A program made the translations under genes and the position numbers. The notes beneath the pieces were generated by a model. It was not told the origin of the DNA. It saw only the letters and a program-made list of their open reading frames with translations, and made no database searches. Source: Phlyctochytrium arcticum (taxonomy: Eukaryota > Chytridiomycota > Chytridiomycetes > Chytridiales > Chytridiaceae). From it: DNA of 64,000 nt. Where the stretch lies: positions 62,001 through 126,000 of the forward strand of contig JAHLKI010000018.1 of the NCBI GenBank assembly GCA_025602905.1. The letters run 5' to 3'. This document shows positions 37,993 to 48,227 of the stretch, piece after piece (the first letter of the stretch is position 1; each line of letters starts with the position of its first letter).

Positions 37993-38721
37993 GATTGAGA
38001 CAGTAGTGTAGTGCGGGTGGAGGCTGGCAAGTGGTGGTAGGGAGGGGGATGGCGGAGGAGGGTTCTCTTTTATAGGCAGCGGACGCGGGGCGGGAGGGGG
38101 CCGCGGCGTAACCCGGGGGGGCATAAAAGATGCGAATCACGTGGAGATGAGATTGGGGAGTAATCAGATTTGGATCTAACGGCCACACCTGGCGCTGTGC
38201 CAGCATTTTCCCACCCGTGCGCTGCCTTTTGTCTTCCCTTGTCTTCCCACGGCGGCGGGTTATCATCTGTAAGGCCTGGGACGGCGCCGCGCAGTGAATT
38301 GAAGTGACTTGGGAAGGAAGGGATTTTATATCTACGGCTGGGGGAGGATTGCTCGAGTATCCCTTTATAGCACGGAAACACTTTACAGCACGGAAACAAA
38401 AATAGACAGTGTAGCTCCTCTGGCTGTTATTACTGTGCAGCATTATGGCCGCGGGCTCTCTCCCTGCGATACTCGGCATGCTGGGGCATGCCGGCAATCC
38501 ATTGCGGTGGCAAAAGAATTTTGGGCAACTCCCAAAACCGGAAAAGCGGCCTCATTTGAACGTGTAAGGATGAAATGGACACACATAGCCACTTGCTTTG
38601 TTTTGGAATTTGGACATTGAACTTTGCAAGTGTGCGGCGGATATACCGTAATTGGCGAACCAGATATCTCCCCACTGTTGCGGATCCAGCGGGATGCAAG
38701 CTGAGGGCTCCTTGGAATAGA
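37993..38721. promoter_or_regulatory. Divergent promoter region, ILV5 / Ubp3-type gene
   Basis: 729 bp between opposed start codons. It contains a TATA-like TTTTATAGG just upstream of ILV5 on the minus strand (near 38068-38076) and a GC-rich stretch. No specific regulator site can be assigned with confidence. Confidence 0.45.
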
Positions 38722-40790
38722 ATGCAGCTCAGGAACAGTGAGGTTGGGCCGGCTTCCCCACCGACCGAAAACCTAAAGTCTCTCTTGTCGTTCGGGTCGT
38801 TGACTCCCGAGGATCTCGCAAACATTGGAGAAGCAACCTGTATTTTTGCAAAGGCAAGTTTCGTCTGTCTCCCTTGTGGCATGAGCACAAGATAGCTGAC
38901 TAGATTCACTGCAGTCATTGGGCGTCGCAAGGAAAAAAAGTCCTACCAGTACTTTTCACAAATCCCCGGCTGTCAATGGACTGGATGCGGCGGTCAAACC
39001 AGATCAGTCCATAGTTTTGCCCCCGCCCGACAGTTCCGGTGATGTCGAGGCGCTCAAGAGTTTAGCCCACCGATATCAGTCAAGTGTCCCTGTACTGAAT
39101 GGGGACGTCCACCCCGCCAACATCGGGCCTACCCAGCTCGACGATGACAACGACGACGACGGCGGCGCACGCAAAGTCAGCGAACCACCAAAGGCTCCTC
39201 AGTCTTGGGCTGACCTGGTGCGCTCTCCAGGATCAGCTTCTTCAATATTTGCCCCCGCGCCGACGTTCGCAAACATCTCCAAGCGCAAAGTGGATGGTAA
39301 GAGTCCATGTTTTAGTGAAATCTGTCCTATTGATAACCGTTTGGTGCTCCAAGAACCCAAATCATCTTTGCGCAAGCTAGCCCGTGGAGCTCGTCGGAAG
39401 GGTCTTATCAACAATGGAAATATGTGCTTCATGAACGTGGTGTTGCAAGCCCTCGCCCAATTCCAGCAGTTATACGACACTTTGCATACACTTTCCAAGA
39501 GGAAATTGTTGGGCACAACGGAAACCCCACTACTTACCGCCATGTTCGTAATCTCATTGCCGAGAGTGGAAACTTGGTTGCAACAACTCATCCCATTCAT
39601 TACCTAGGTTCCAGTTTTTGCAGGATTTTACATCTGCTCCTCCGGAATCACCGGATACAGATGACAAAAGCTCACCCGAGAATACCGCGATTGAACCAGA
39701 CTATGTATTCCAAGCTATCCAGTCAAAAACTGGTTCTCATTTCTCCAAGGTCTGATGCAATATTTTCTGTCGTGCAACATTTGCTGACTAGCAGTATCGA
39801 CAGGGTCGCCAAGAAGACGCAGAAGAATTTCTCGGGTATCTCGTGAATGGTTTACATGACGAGCTCAGCGTGGTAGAACAAAGTGCGGCTGCGCAAGATG
39901 AAGATTGGAAAGAGGTCGCTGGCCGCGGAAAAGTACTTCAAACACAAGCTGTAGGTTTCTAAAACACAAGATCTATTCCACCCCATCTGAAAGAAGTCAT
40001 GTAGGTTGTAGTGCACGATAGTACAATATCTCGATCGATCGGAGGCAAAATACGATCCATCATACGGCCTCCGTGGGGAAAGAGTTCCGTAACAACTCAA
40101 CCATTTTTCTCCCTTCAACTCGATATTTCAGTGAGTAATCATCCAAATTTCCTTGATTTGGATACTGAACGCCTTTCGTAGTCTTCAAAAATTCAGTCAA
40201 TAGGAGACGCCCTCATTAGTATGTGTGAACCAGAAAGCATTGAATTTTCACACAGCACGACTACAGGTGGTGCAAGCAAGGTATCCATTATGCGGGTCAT
40301 CGCTGAGAAAAACATCTAAGCGATTTTCTTGGTATAGATCTTGAGCACCAAAAAAACCTTCATCGAGAAATTGCCTCCTATTTTGATACTACACCTGAAA
40401 CGATTTACTTTTGATCGAACTCACGGCGTCCTCAAGAATAAGCGCTATGTTGAATTTTCAAAAAGCTTATCCATACCACCTGGTGCGTACAAATCACGTT
40501 GATGGTAAAATCACTCCCTAATTCTGTTTACAGCGCTGTTTGCGTCCCCATCAATACCATCGCATCAGCTACAGTACACTTTATTTGCGGCTGTCCACCA
40601 CCACGGAGACGGTGCAGATGGAGGTCATTACACTTGCGATGTTGAGCATTCGCCGGGAATGTGGCTTCATATTGATGATGCAGACATCAAGCGGTGTACT
40701 GTTGCAAACGTCACTGAGGCAAACTCTGACCGCCATGCGTATATGCTATTTTACGTTCGGCAGAATCTCGCCAGTGAATGTCTGTGGTAG
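38722..40790 (+). CDS. UBP3: Ubiquitin-specific protease, Ubp3/USP10 type
   Basis: Model: join(38722..38853, 38915..39543, 39608..39749, 39804..39950, 40005..40130, 40182..40280, 40338..40482, 40534..40790), 558 aa. Intron 1 uses GC-AG (GCAAGT donor); the rest are GT-AG. All phases agree. The N-terminus (MQLRNSEVG...LLSFGSLTPEDL) is followed by a disordered Pro/Asp-rich region. The catalytic domain starts KGLINNGNMCFMNVVLQAL with Cys215, has GRQEDAEEFLGYL, LPPILILHLKRF and the histidine box DGGHYTCDVEHS with His505, then WLHIDDADI and AYMLFYVRQ near the end. Ubp3/USP10 enzymes deubiquitinate coat, stress-granule and ribosome-quality-control substrates with a Bre5/G3BP partner. The stop lies 66 bp from the stop of the convergent Byr4-type gene. 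Confidence 0.9.
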
Positions 40791-40856
40791 TACCATCGCA
40801 ATCACCCACCATATCACGCATTTCTTTATCCTCGAGCAAATGTTGCTCAGCACTAT

Positions 40857-42375
40857 TTATCCAACTGTACGAATTTCGTAGAGGTAGCCCTTTGAAAAGA
40901 CTTGTGCGGGGGTCCCTCCTCGTGAAAAGATTGTAGGGTACCATTTCCCAATAAATAATTTATGGGCGGTCTCCATAAGACAAAGATCTTCTCTTGTGCC
41001 GCGCGGGAGCTCGAACTCGGAAGAGGCCGTTACTGGGTCAATGTACAACATAAGGTTCATCGTATAGGATAGCCAGGAAGGTTTTTTGAGTACTTACCTG
41101 ATGCGTGTTCTGACACCACAGACATATTGTCAGGAATGTCTGCAAACACATCATCATCTTCGTTGCCAACCCATCGCATGGCGACAGGATCAAAAGTCAT
41201 TTCTCCCACCCGAGTCGGCAGAGGATTTGACTGATCGTTCTTGATAAGTGATGGGCGAAAGCTGTCTACTTTGTCAAATTCATGCAGCGCACTCTCGTTT
41301 CCTTCCCAAACTTGGCTTTTGGGATTGTAGACCATATTTCCTACGACTGAATGGGGAGTTATGTTTTGCGCAAACAAAATGCATTTTTTTCAGAAAAACC
41401 TTTAACTTCATCTCCATGATTCAGGTGCCGTATTAACACTGGCTTGCGGCTTTTGTTAGTCTTTTGAAAATGGTCATTCCGTAGTCCACTCGACCCGGAT
41501 CGCTCTATATTCATGGGAGAGAAGGATGAGAACCAGCTCCAGGCATCCAATTGTCATCCCTTACCATTCTGCATTTCGCTGCCTCTCCTTTTCAAAGATT
41601 GTCTTGCAGTTGGTAACGGGGTTAAGTCATCGATGGTGTCAAGCTCGAAACCATCACTTTTGTAGTTTGCTTTTGGCAATCGAAGTAGCGTCCTGGAAGA
41701 CTGCTGCCGTATGGATGGCGATTGGGGAAGATTGTGTGCAACGTCCGGCGCTGATTCATGTCTGCTGCCAGTCTCACCCCATGAAGGGCTGTAACGAGTG
41801 CTCAAGAGTCGAGGGATTTTGGAGGGAATAGGTGTGCGAGACTCTGGGGCTAATGTTGATTTGGATTGTCCTCCTGATCTACTCTCAGAAGTGGGATTTT
41901 TGAGACGATCAAGTAATCCTGTTTCCGGAAACTCTAGATCCTCCATGTCATCATCTTGCTCATCCACCGCTTGTGTTAGCTCAGTTGCGGCCGCATTCAT
42001 ATACGCTGGTGTTAGGCGACATAGGGTCATTGATTGCGGAAAATGAATATCTCGACAGAAATCTTCCTCGAATAACTCCTCATCCAGGGCAGCTTGAGAC
42101 ATATCATCAGCTTGGCGAGAACGACAGCGAGAACGACAGAGTAGATCTTCCGTATTCTTTTCCGAGCCGTCGGCTAAGTCCAAGTCGTCGTCGAAACAGT
42201 CGGAGGTCCAACCTTGTTGCTTTACATGCAGAGGACTTTCTTCCCAGCGACCGCCCGCACGAGGCTCGGGTTCGGGCACAGACTTGAGCCAACTCTGGAA
42301 GAGACCATCCCCAGGGAAGTCAATGTCGTCCCAAACATCCAAAGCATTTTCAGAATTGGTTGAGGAACTAAACAT
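40857..42375 (-). CDS. Byr4/Bfa1-type subunit of mitotic-exit GAP
   Basis: Model: complement(40857..41032, 41098..41340, 41400..41504, 41565..42375), 444 aa, all GT-AG and in phase. An acidic N-terminal half (NALDVWDDIDFPGDGL, DDDMEDLEFPETGL) is typical of these proteins. The signature is carried by exons 2-4: KPVLIRHLNHGDEVKGNMVYNP, then WEGNESALHEFD, RPSLI, VGEMTFDPVAMRWVG, DDVFADI, and a C-terminal SSEFELPRGTREDLCLMETAHKLFIGKWY. These match the repeats with which Byr4 (fission yeast) and Bfa1 (budding yeast) bind the GAP subunit and the small GTPase Spg1/Tem1 at spindle poles in the septation-initiation/mitotic-exit network. An upstream ATG at 42482 is in another frame and is not used. Confidence 0.85.
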
Positions 42376-43233
42376 TTTGGGCAATCTCCATCACGCGAAA
42401 TAAATGCCCGACGCGTTTCGCATCGTTCCAAGATTTCGCTCGTGGTCGAGTTCAGTGTTCCACGATGAAATTTGGCGGCCATCCACCTGGCTTTGTAGCA
42501 ATGCTTTTATGACGGACTCTCAGACTGGGTAAGATGCATTGGTGTTGGGGATTTGCTTGAAATGGTCCGTGGGCACTTAAGATTTGGTATACTCTTGGTC
42601 TACCAGTGTAAGGTAAGCCAATCTTAAAGGGCTACCCTTTATGTAAAAAACAGGCGTGCATTTCACAGTTCCATGTAATATAAAACAATCAGGGAGATCT
42701 AAAGAAGAGAGAGGTCTTAAAGAGGAAGGATTTGCGACATCTTCCCAGACCTGGCCTTCTCGGGGGTAAGATGGGGCTGTCTGACGAAATTTGCGGCAAC
42801 GAGGAGAACTTCGATTGCGCCCATATGTCCTCTGCCTCCGTTTCCGGATCAATCTGACCTTTGCTTTTTCAGAGAGCCATTATCAAGGTGATTGAGGGCT
42901 GCCATATCACGCCCATGCTGCGGAACACGACAGCTCCACATGCGAAAGAGACGATGCCTGACACTACTTTAAACTCCATTTTGTATGTGTCGAAAGTGTT
43001 CTTCGTAAGTTGCAGGTCATAGCACTCGACTACTGTTCAGCTTCCGGTTGGTTGAACCGTGCAAGAATTTGGCCAAGTCCTTCACCCCAGACTGAGCGTG
43101 CAAAAGGCAGGTCGTTCCACGTTGTCATCGGCCATCACGCGAAAACGGGACTTTATGCTCGATTTGCGATCATATTGCAGACGGTATGCAAGCCGTCATT
43201 TCCAAAAAATTCCGTGAGGATGTCGTTCAACCA
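42376..43233. other. Intergenic region with small unassigned ORFs
   Basis: 858 bp. A 36-codon minus-strand ORF (42869-42979) with a hydrophobic stretch and a 91-codon Arg-rich minus-strand ORF (42577-42852) are present, but neither has a family resemblance or clear splice context. Not called. Confidence 0.4.
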
Positions 43234-43672
43234 CTAGTAGGCGTCTGTGTCTTTGTGCGTTCTGAGGGCCGGCCCCTGCCTCATGTCCTGACTGCGCATG
43301 TCTAGACACACCGCTGAAAGATGATGAGTAATTTGAGCTTGTGGTTGTGATTGGCTATGTTGGCCATCAATGCTGAGTACGGCCTCCAAAAAACACTGAT
43401 CGATGGCGCCCGAGCGAGTCCGAGCGAGCGCCGCCTTGGAGAACGAGGCACGTAAGTCGACGGACAGCTCCGAGATGTTCTTAGCATCCGTGAGTTTGTC
43501 GTAATGAGCTGCAAGCATGGCTCGCCGCTGATTTTTCTGCGCCTTCCTCTTGCCGAATGTCTTGCTGAAACCTATAAGGGAGGCAGGTCCTCGTGCGAGA
43601 TTAACACAATATCGTACACGGCCTTGGTAATCGAGAATTATTGACTACTCACTCACTATTATAGATAACCAT
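43234..43672 (-). CDS. Small two-exon gene, unknown function
   Basis: Model: complement(43234..43571, 43657..43672), 117 aa. A 16-nt first exon coding MVIYN ends at a GTGAGT donor, and the TTATAG acceptor continues in phase to SFSKTFGKRKAQKNQRRAML. The protein starts with a strongly basic segment (KTFGKRKAQKNQRR), continues with a probable helix (LAAHYDKLTDAKNISELSVDL) and ends in a Gln/Ser/His-rich tail. No domain is recognised. The tiny first exon makes the start uncertain, though the match of donor, acceptor and phase is good. Confidence 0.4.
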
Positions 43673-45763
43673 GCTGTTTTGCGTACAGATACTCGTGTTT
43701 GCATTCAAGAGAGTAAATAATGAACAACTACAGTACCTTTTACGGGCTTTGGCCCCCTCGGGCAGGGTTTTTACAAAGGAAGGCGGAGGTCCTCTGCTTC
43801 CCATTCGAATAGCTCTCTTGTTTTAAACTTTCGCGGGCGTCCGTTGGGACACAGTGGGGCCCGACTTGGAGCTCGCCAGATCTGGCGAGCCTTCCTCCAC
43901 TCACGGGGAAAAATACGGGAATCTTGCTTTTTTTCTGGCGAGGTATCCAGCGATTTCTCAGTAGATTGAAGAGGACAGCAACAGGTCCCTCCAACAGTGT
44001 TGTCCCGCCCGGATCCCGAGACTGACATTGCCTTGAGTGGGACAGAATGGAGTCACCATGCCCTTTGTCACTCAAGTCTCTAGGCTAAGGCTCTAGGCCC
44101 TCTAGGATGCATCTTGCCATGACATTGTCACCCCTGAACAATTGCTGCGCACAATACTTCTCACAGAAAATGCGCAAAGCTTGGGTTTAAAGCTTCAAAT
44201 AGTAAAAAAAATAGGAACTTTTTCAAAGCACCATAACACCACACTTTGGTTATAGGCCAAGATACTGCATAATCTGCACAATTGTTGTTTGCAAGCTGAT
44301 GAAGAGCAATTCTTCAACCTTGCACAAAAGTAATGCCCATGCAAAACAAAACATCCGATAGGCTGACATCATTACTGCAACAGGTAGCGCTGGTAGTCAG
44401 AACTTGCTTGTTTTATAGTTTCTGACATTGTGTTTATAGGCATGAGCAATTGATCTCAAATGTGCCAAAATATTTCTATGGTACCCAGAACACTTTTTGT
44501 GTGGTGTTTTGAACAATGCTCCATGACTCACATCACTGTATGATGCCTTAAGAGCTCCCATATCAAGTTACAAAACTTGTTGTACCAATGAAGACCACAA
44601 TTTCCCCACCAGGGGGCCTATTACTTGCTCAAATTGCACTCGCAGCAGCAATGCACAGTTATGCTACCTGGATATTGCTTGCAAAGCACTGGTAATTGTA
44701 TGCACAGCCAGATCTACAATCTCAAATGGCCCAGCAAATGGCCCACACTCTTGTCCCACAGCAGGACAATAGCTCAAATCTTGTTGGTCGTTTTGCAATG
44801 CTCAATTATAAGAGATATCAGGGAATAGGCCCTGTGTGAGGCATTAATCCTCAATATATATGCATGCCCTTCCTATGAAAAGTAGTGCCACGTGACCTGT
44901 TTTTGAGGATCTCCAGATCTTTGAGGGTCAACTTACCAGACTGTTGGCCTGTCTTTCTTGCTTCATGCAAGCAATAATTGCAGGTACTTTCCTATATGAT
45001 GAAACATTCACAGCGTTCTTAGTTTCTATCCAAGCCAATTGGAGCCCAAGCATGTGATCCGGGACAGTGGCCAACAACTTGGAAGAAAATCCTGGGAGCA
45101 AGGAAATCAGATCTTTGCCTTCTTCTCACCCACCATCCCTTATTGTTTTATTTGGTACTGTACATTTGCATTGAGGTAGACGCATTTGGGGCTGCAAAAA
45201 ACTGAGATTTTATGCGAGAAGCAAGCGTCACTAACCGCTACTCGTATTCACAGTGCGGCAGGAGACATTGGTGCCTGTTCCATGCAAGCATTTTTGCATG
45301 CATGCGCCCTGCATTTATGCATGCAAGCAACTATGCATTCTTTACTTTTCCTGCAAGGCGTTTGCCTGCTTGCATGCCGGTCCACTTAGCCTGTTCTTCC
45401 CCCAAAGCAGGATACCTAATAAAAGCTTGGCTAATTTTTTTGCCTGTCTTCCTGCTTTATTGCTTGGGATGCAATCTGTACCTTTCCTGCTTGATGTTTG
45501 CCTGCTTTTTTTCAATGGCTGCCTTTCCTGCCTGGCTTAATTTCTTTTGCTGTACTTCCACTATGTACTTTTTGGTTACTATGGCATCTATCTTCTCCCT
45601 CTCTCTTACCCTTCTAAAGTTTCAAGCAACACTCACAACATGACATTTGGTATGGACCATATATACATGATCTTACTTTTTCCTGCTAACTTATCTCATT
45701 TTCCTTCTTTCATACCTTGTGGGAAATGCTTACGATATCACATCTGTGTAGGGTTTGCATAAC
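43673..45763. other. Non-coding, AT-rich region with GCATGC-rich words
   Basis: About 2.1 kb with no supported gene. An 85-aa ORF (43771-44028 minus) is isolated and unrecognised. Between 45.2 and 45.5 kb many copies of TGCATGCAAGC-like and TTTGCCTGCTTGC-like words occur, suggesting an old repeat rather than coding sequence. Confidence 0.5.
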
Positions 45764-46347
45764 TTAAGGGTAGTCACCTCACTAGTTAAAAACGCGGTTT
45801 TTTTCTGATGCAGGCTCCAAAAAGTGTGGTTTCTCGGACAAAACTCTTGAGCGTCCATCTTATGTCCTATATGTCCTAACAAGAAAAGGACAACAGATTC
45901 GGATTCCTGGCGTTGAGTAGCATAACTGGGCAGAGGGTTTTTTCTCTATCATTCCTTTTCAAAAATCAAGATGCTGGAGCATTCTGAAGCATTTTCAATT
46001 TTTTTTTTTGGCAGTCTGATCTGAACTTGTGCTCAAATGTACAATGTGAAAAACTAGAAAGATTGGACAATTGAAAGTGTCTTGTCACTGGGCAAACACT
46101 GGCCATTAGTAAAAATACTAAATTGTGCCACAAACAATAGATTTTCGGGATGAGGAAAAAGATTGAACAAAAAATCCTCTGTCCAGCTATGCTCCTCAAC
46201 ACCAGGAATCCGGATCCGTTGCCATTTTTTTGTTAGGACGTAAGATGGATGCTCAAGAGTTTTCTCTGCAAATTTGTCGAATTTCTTGAGGACCCAAGCG
46301 AGAAATGCATCAGAAAAAATCAATTATAAGCCGGTGACTACCCTTAA
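45764..46347. mobile_element. TTAA-flanked foldback (long inverted repeat) element
   Basis: Begins TTAAGGGTAGTCACC (45764-45778) and ends with its reverse complement (46333-46347). The arms stay alignable for roughly 200 bp, for example left ACTCTTGAGCGTCCATCTTA against inverted right ACTCTTGAGCATCCATCTTA, and GATTCGGATTCCTGGCGTTG against GATCCGGATTCCTGGTGTTG. TTAA at both outer edges fits a piggyBac-type target site. It has no coding capacity, so it is a non-autonomous foldback element whose arms differ at about one base in ten. Confidence 0.75.
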
Positions 46348-47242
46348 TGTTTCATCCAGAAGCACAAAGTTAAAAAAAATGTCTTTGAACAAATGTTTTC
46401 TTTACCCTACGGGAAACATGTGTAATTGCCGATGGATGCTGTTTACTTTTTGAAGCTGGCTGTTCATATCATCTTTTTTTCTTACTCTACAAGAAATGCA
46501 GAAGACATGAAATCCATCAATGAATGCATGGATGCTATGCAAAGTTCCAGCTAAATGAATTTGATACTTTACCCATACATTCACAGTTCCTGAGCAGAAA
46601 AGTTACCGCAATGCATGCAATTCAATGCTTTCTGTGCGTGTCTGTGTACTATACTACTTTATTGCTAGCTTGCAATCCTATTCATTCTGTACCTTTCCTG
46701 CTTGATGTTTGCCCGCATTCTTTGCTTTACTTCCCTCCCTGCCTGGCTTTGCACTGCATTTCTCTATTTTGCCATTCCCCTTTCTGTTATTAAGCTCCTT
46801 CGCTTTCCCTTTATTCAATGTACTTCCACTATTCAACATTTTTTAACATGTTTGCTTGCAGCCCCCCCCCCCCCCCTCTCTTACCTCATTACCTCAGGCA
46901 AGATATACAACATGCAATAAAATACCTGCCAAAACTGGCGAGACTGCTTCCTTCTCCACATCATCTTACTTTTGCATGCGTGCTTTTCTCTTTCTTCTTT
47001 CTTACCATCCAGGTCACACTTAGGACATGCAAGGCATGAGAGCTTCAAAAATGCCTACAAATTTTGCGTACTTTTTGATATCATCTTACTTCTGGCTTTT
47101 CTCATCTTGAAACTCTTATGACATGCAATCTATCACAGACCAAGCATGCATTGATGGAAATTCCACTGCCCTGTTCATCTTACACTTTCATGAAGTACTT
47201 ACTCTTATCACTTTTTCATGTTACAATACAAATGAAGGGTGC
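46348..47242. other. Non-coding region with poly-C tract
   Basis: 895 bp without supported genes. It contains a 17-base poly-C run (46862-46878) and a copy near 46679-46715 of CTTTCCTGCTTGATGTTTGC, which also occurs near 45482-45510 on the other side of the foldback element. Confidence 0.55.
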
Positions 47243-47288
47243 TGTTGTAGTGCAGAACCTATAGCACTATAGGTTCTGCACTATAACA
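47243..47288. repeat. 46-bp palindrome, left terminal repeat of the virus-like element
   Basis: Two 22-bp arms (47243-47264 and 47267-47288) are inverted copies with one mismatch, separated by CA. Each arm reads TGTTRTAGTGCAGAACCTAT plus AG. The right half (47265-47288) is repeated exactly and in direct orientation at 53154-53177. Confidence 0.9.
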
Positions 47289-47291
47289 GCC

Positions 47292-47380
47292 CCAATAGTG
47301 GACTGGGCAATATTCGAGACCCAATAGTGGAAGGTCGCTTTTCATTAACCAATAGTGGAAAATTGGAGAACCAATAGTGG
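47292..47380 (+). repeat. Four CCAATAGTGG iterons
   Basis: Exact 10-bp copies at 47292-47301, 47321-47330, 47349-47358 and 47371-47380, in direct orientation and spaced 29, 28 and 22 bp apart, directly inside the terminal palindrome. Regular direct repeats next to a terminus are typical of replication-protein or transposase binding sites. Confidence 0.85.
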
Positions 47381-47583
47381 GCGGCGCAAGCGGGCCCGCA
47401 TTCAAACCACAATACAAGCCTACGGTATTCAAGCTTATGGTATAGTTGCATGGTCATACTACTCAAAAACTATTGATAGGATCGGTATGAACTGCCCTCA
47501 CATTACTGTCGATTCTATTGTCTCGTATTAGCTTCTCCTATGGGTCGTGAGTACGGAAAAGCTCTTTTTTCAATTTTTTGAAT

Positions 47584-47642
47584 TTGGTGGTCAAACCACC
47601 AACAAAATTTGGTCACGTGATACTTGGTGGTCAAACCACCAA
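47584..47642. repeat. Two perfect TTGGTGG-TCAAA-CCACCAA palindromes
   Basis: Identical 19-bp palindromes (7-bp arms, 5-bp loop) at 47584-47602 and 47624-47642, separated by a segment containing the symmetrical CACGTG. Confidence 0.9.
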
Positions 47643-47825
47643 CAACATTTTGACTTGTACTGTGACATTTGAGACTCATGTGTACATAGTACTATGTTCA
47701 TCTCTATCTCTCTACGTCTCTCTACAACTCCAATCGAGTGGGGAAACTCTGCCCCAAACTCTGCCCCAAGGATTCGCTTCCCTGAGAGAATTTTTCAAGT
47801 TGGGGCAGAGTTGAGGTTCAACTTT

Positions 47826-48115
47826 GCCCCAACTTTGCCCCAAGCCATTTCGTGCAGGGAAGCAAATTGCTCTTTTTGAAACGAGTGGGGAAGAGTGTTT
47901 CTTTTCTTTGGGGTCAAGTTTAAGCTATTTTTTAATTAATCTGTTTTTTTTTTTTACTTAGGTGGTCAGCTCGCCACCACCTCAACTACTTGATTTCCTC
48001 ATCACACAAAAATACAGCTCAACTCTGCCCCAAAGATTTGAAACACTGTTCCCCACTCGTTTTAAAAAGAGCAATTTGCTTCCCTGCACGAAATGCCTTG
48101 GGGCAAAGTTGGGGC
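47826..48115. repeat. 76-bp inverted repeat able to form a long hairpin
   Basis: Arms 47826-47901 and 48040-48115 are reverse complements with only about three mismatches and enclose a 138-bp loop that contains a poly-T run. Around the arms, short words of the type AACTCTGCCCCAA and their inverse TTGGGGCAGAG recur many times between 47745 and 48195. Confidence 0.9.
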
Positions 48116-48227
48116 AGAGTTGCTTCACAAATTTTACCATTTCTCTTCCCCACACGAAACCTTGGGGTCGACTTGAAAATGCCAACTCTGCCCCAATACT
48201 GATTCATCACCCATTCTTCTCCGACTC

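Noticed and set aside
42222..42482. ATG at 42482 as alternative start of the Byr4/Bfa1-type gene
   Set aside because: Its frame differs from that of the acidic N-terminal exon and no acceptable intron connects them; the ATG at 42375 gives a consistent product.
42577..42852. 91-codon Arg-rich minus-strand ORF
   Set aside because: N-terminus looked ribosomal-protein-like, but the frame has no recognisable motif and no good splice connection upstream.
42869..42979. 36-codon minus-strand ORF with a hydrophobic stretch
   Set aside because: Looked like a small membrane protein, but no known small mitochondrial or ER protein matches, and ORFs of this size are expected by chance.
43740..44075. Two overlapping minus-strand ORFs of 85 and 111 codons
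   Set aside because: They could not be joined in phase to the downstream small gene, and neither resembles a known protein.
47292..47380. CRISPR-like array of four direct repeats
   Set aside because: The repeats are only 10 bp, the spacers are irregular, and the host is a eukaryote; iterons of the virus-like element are the better reading.
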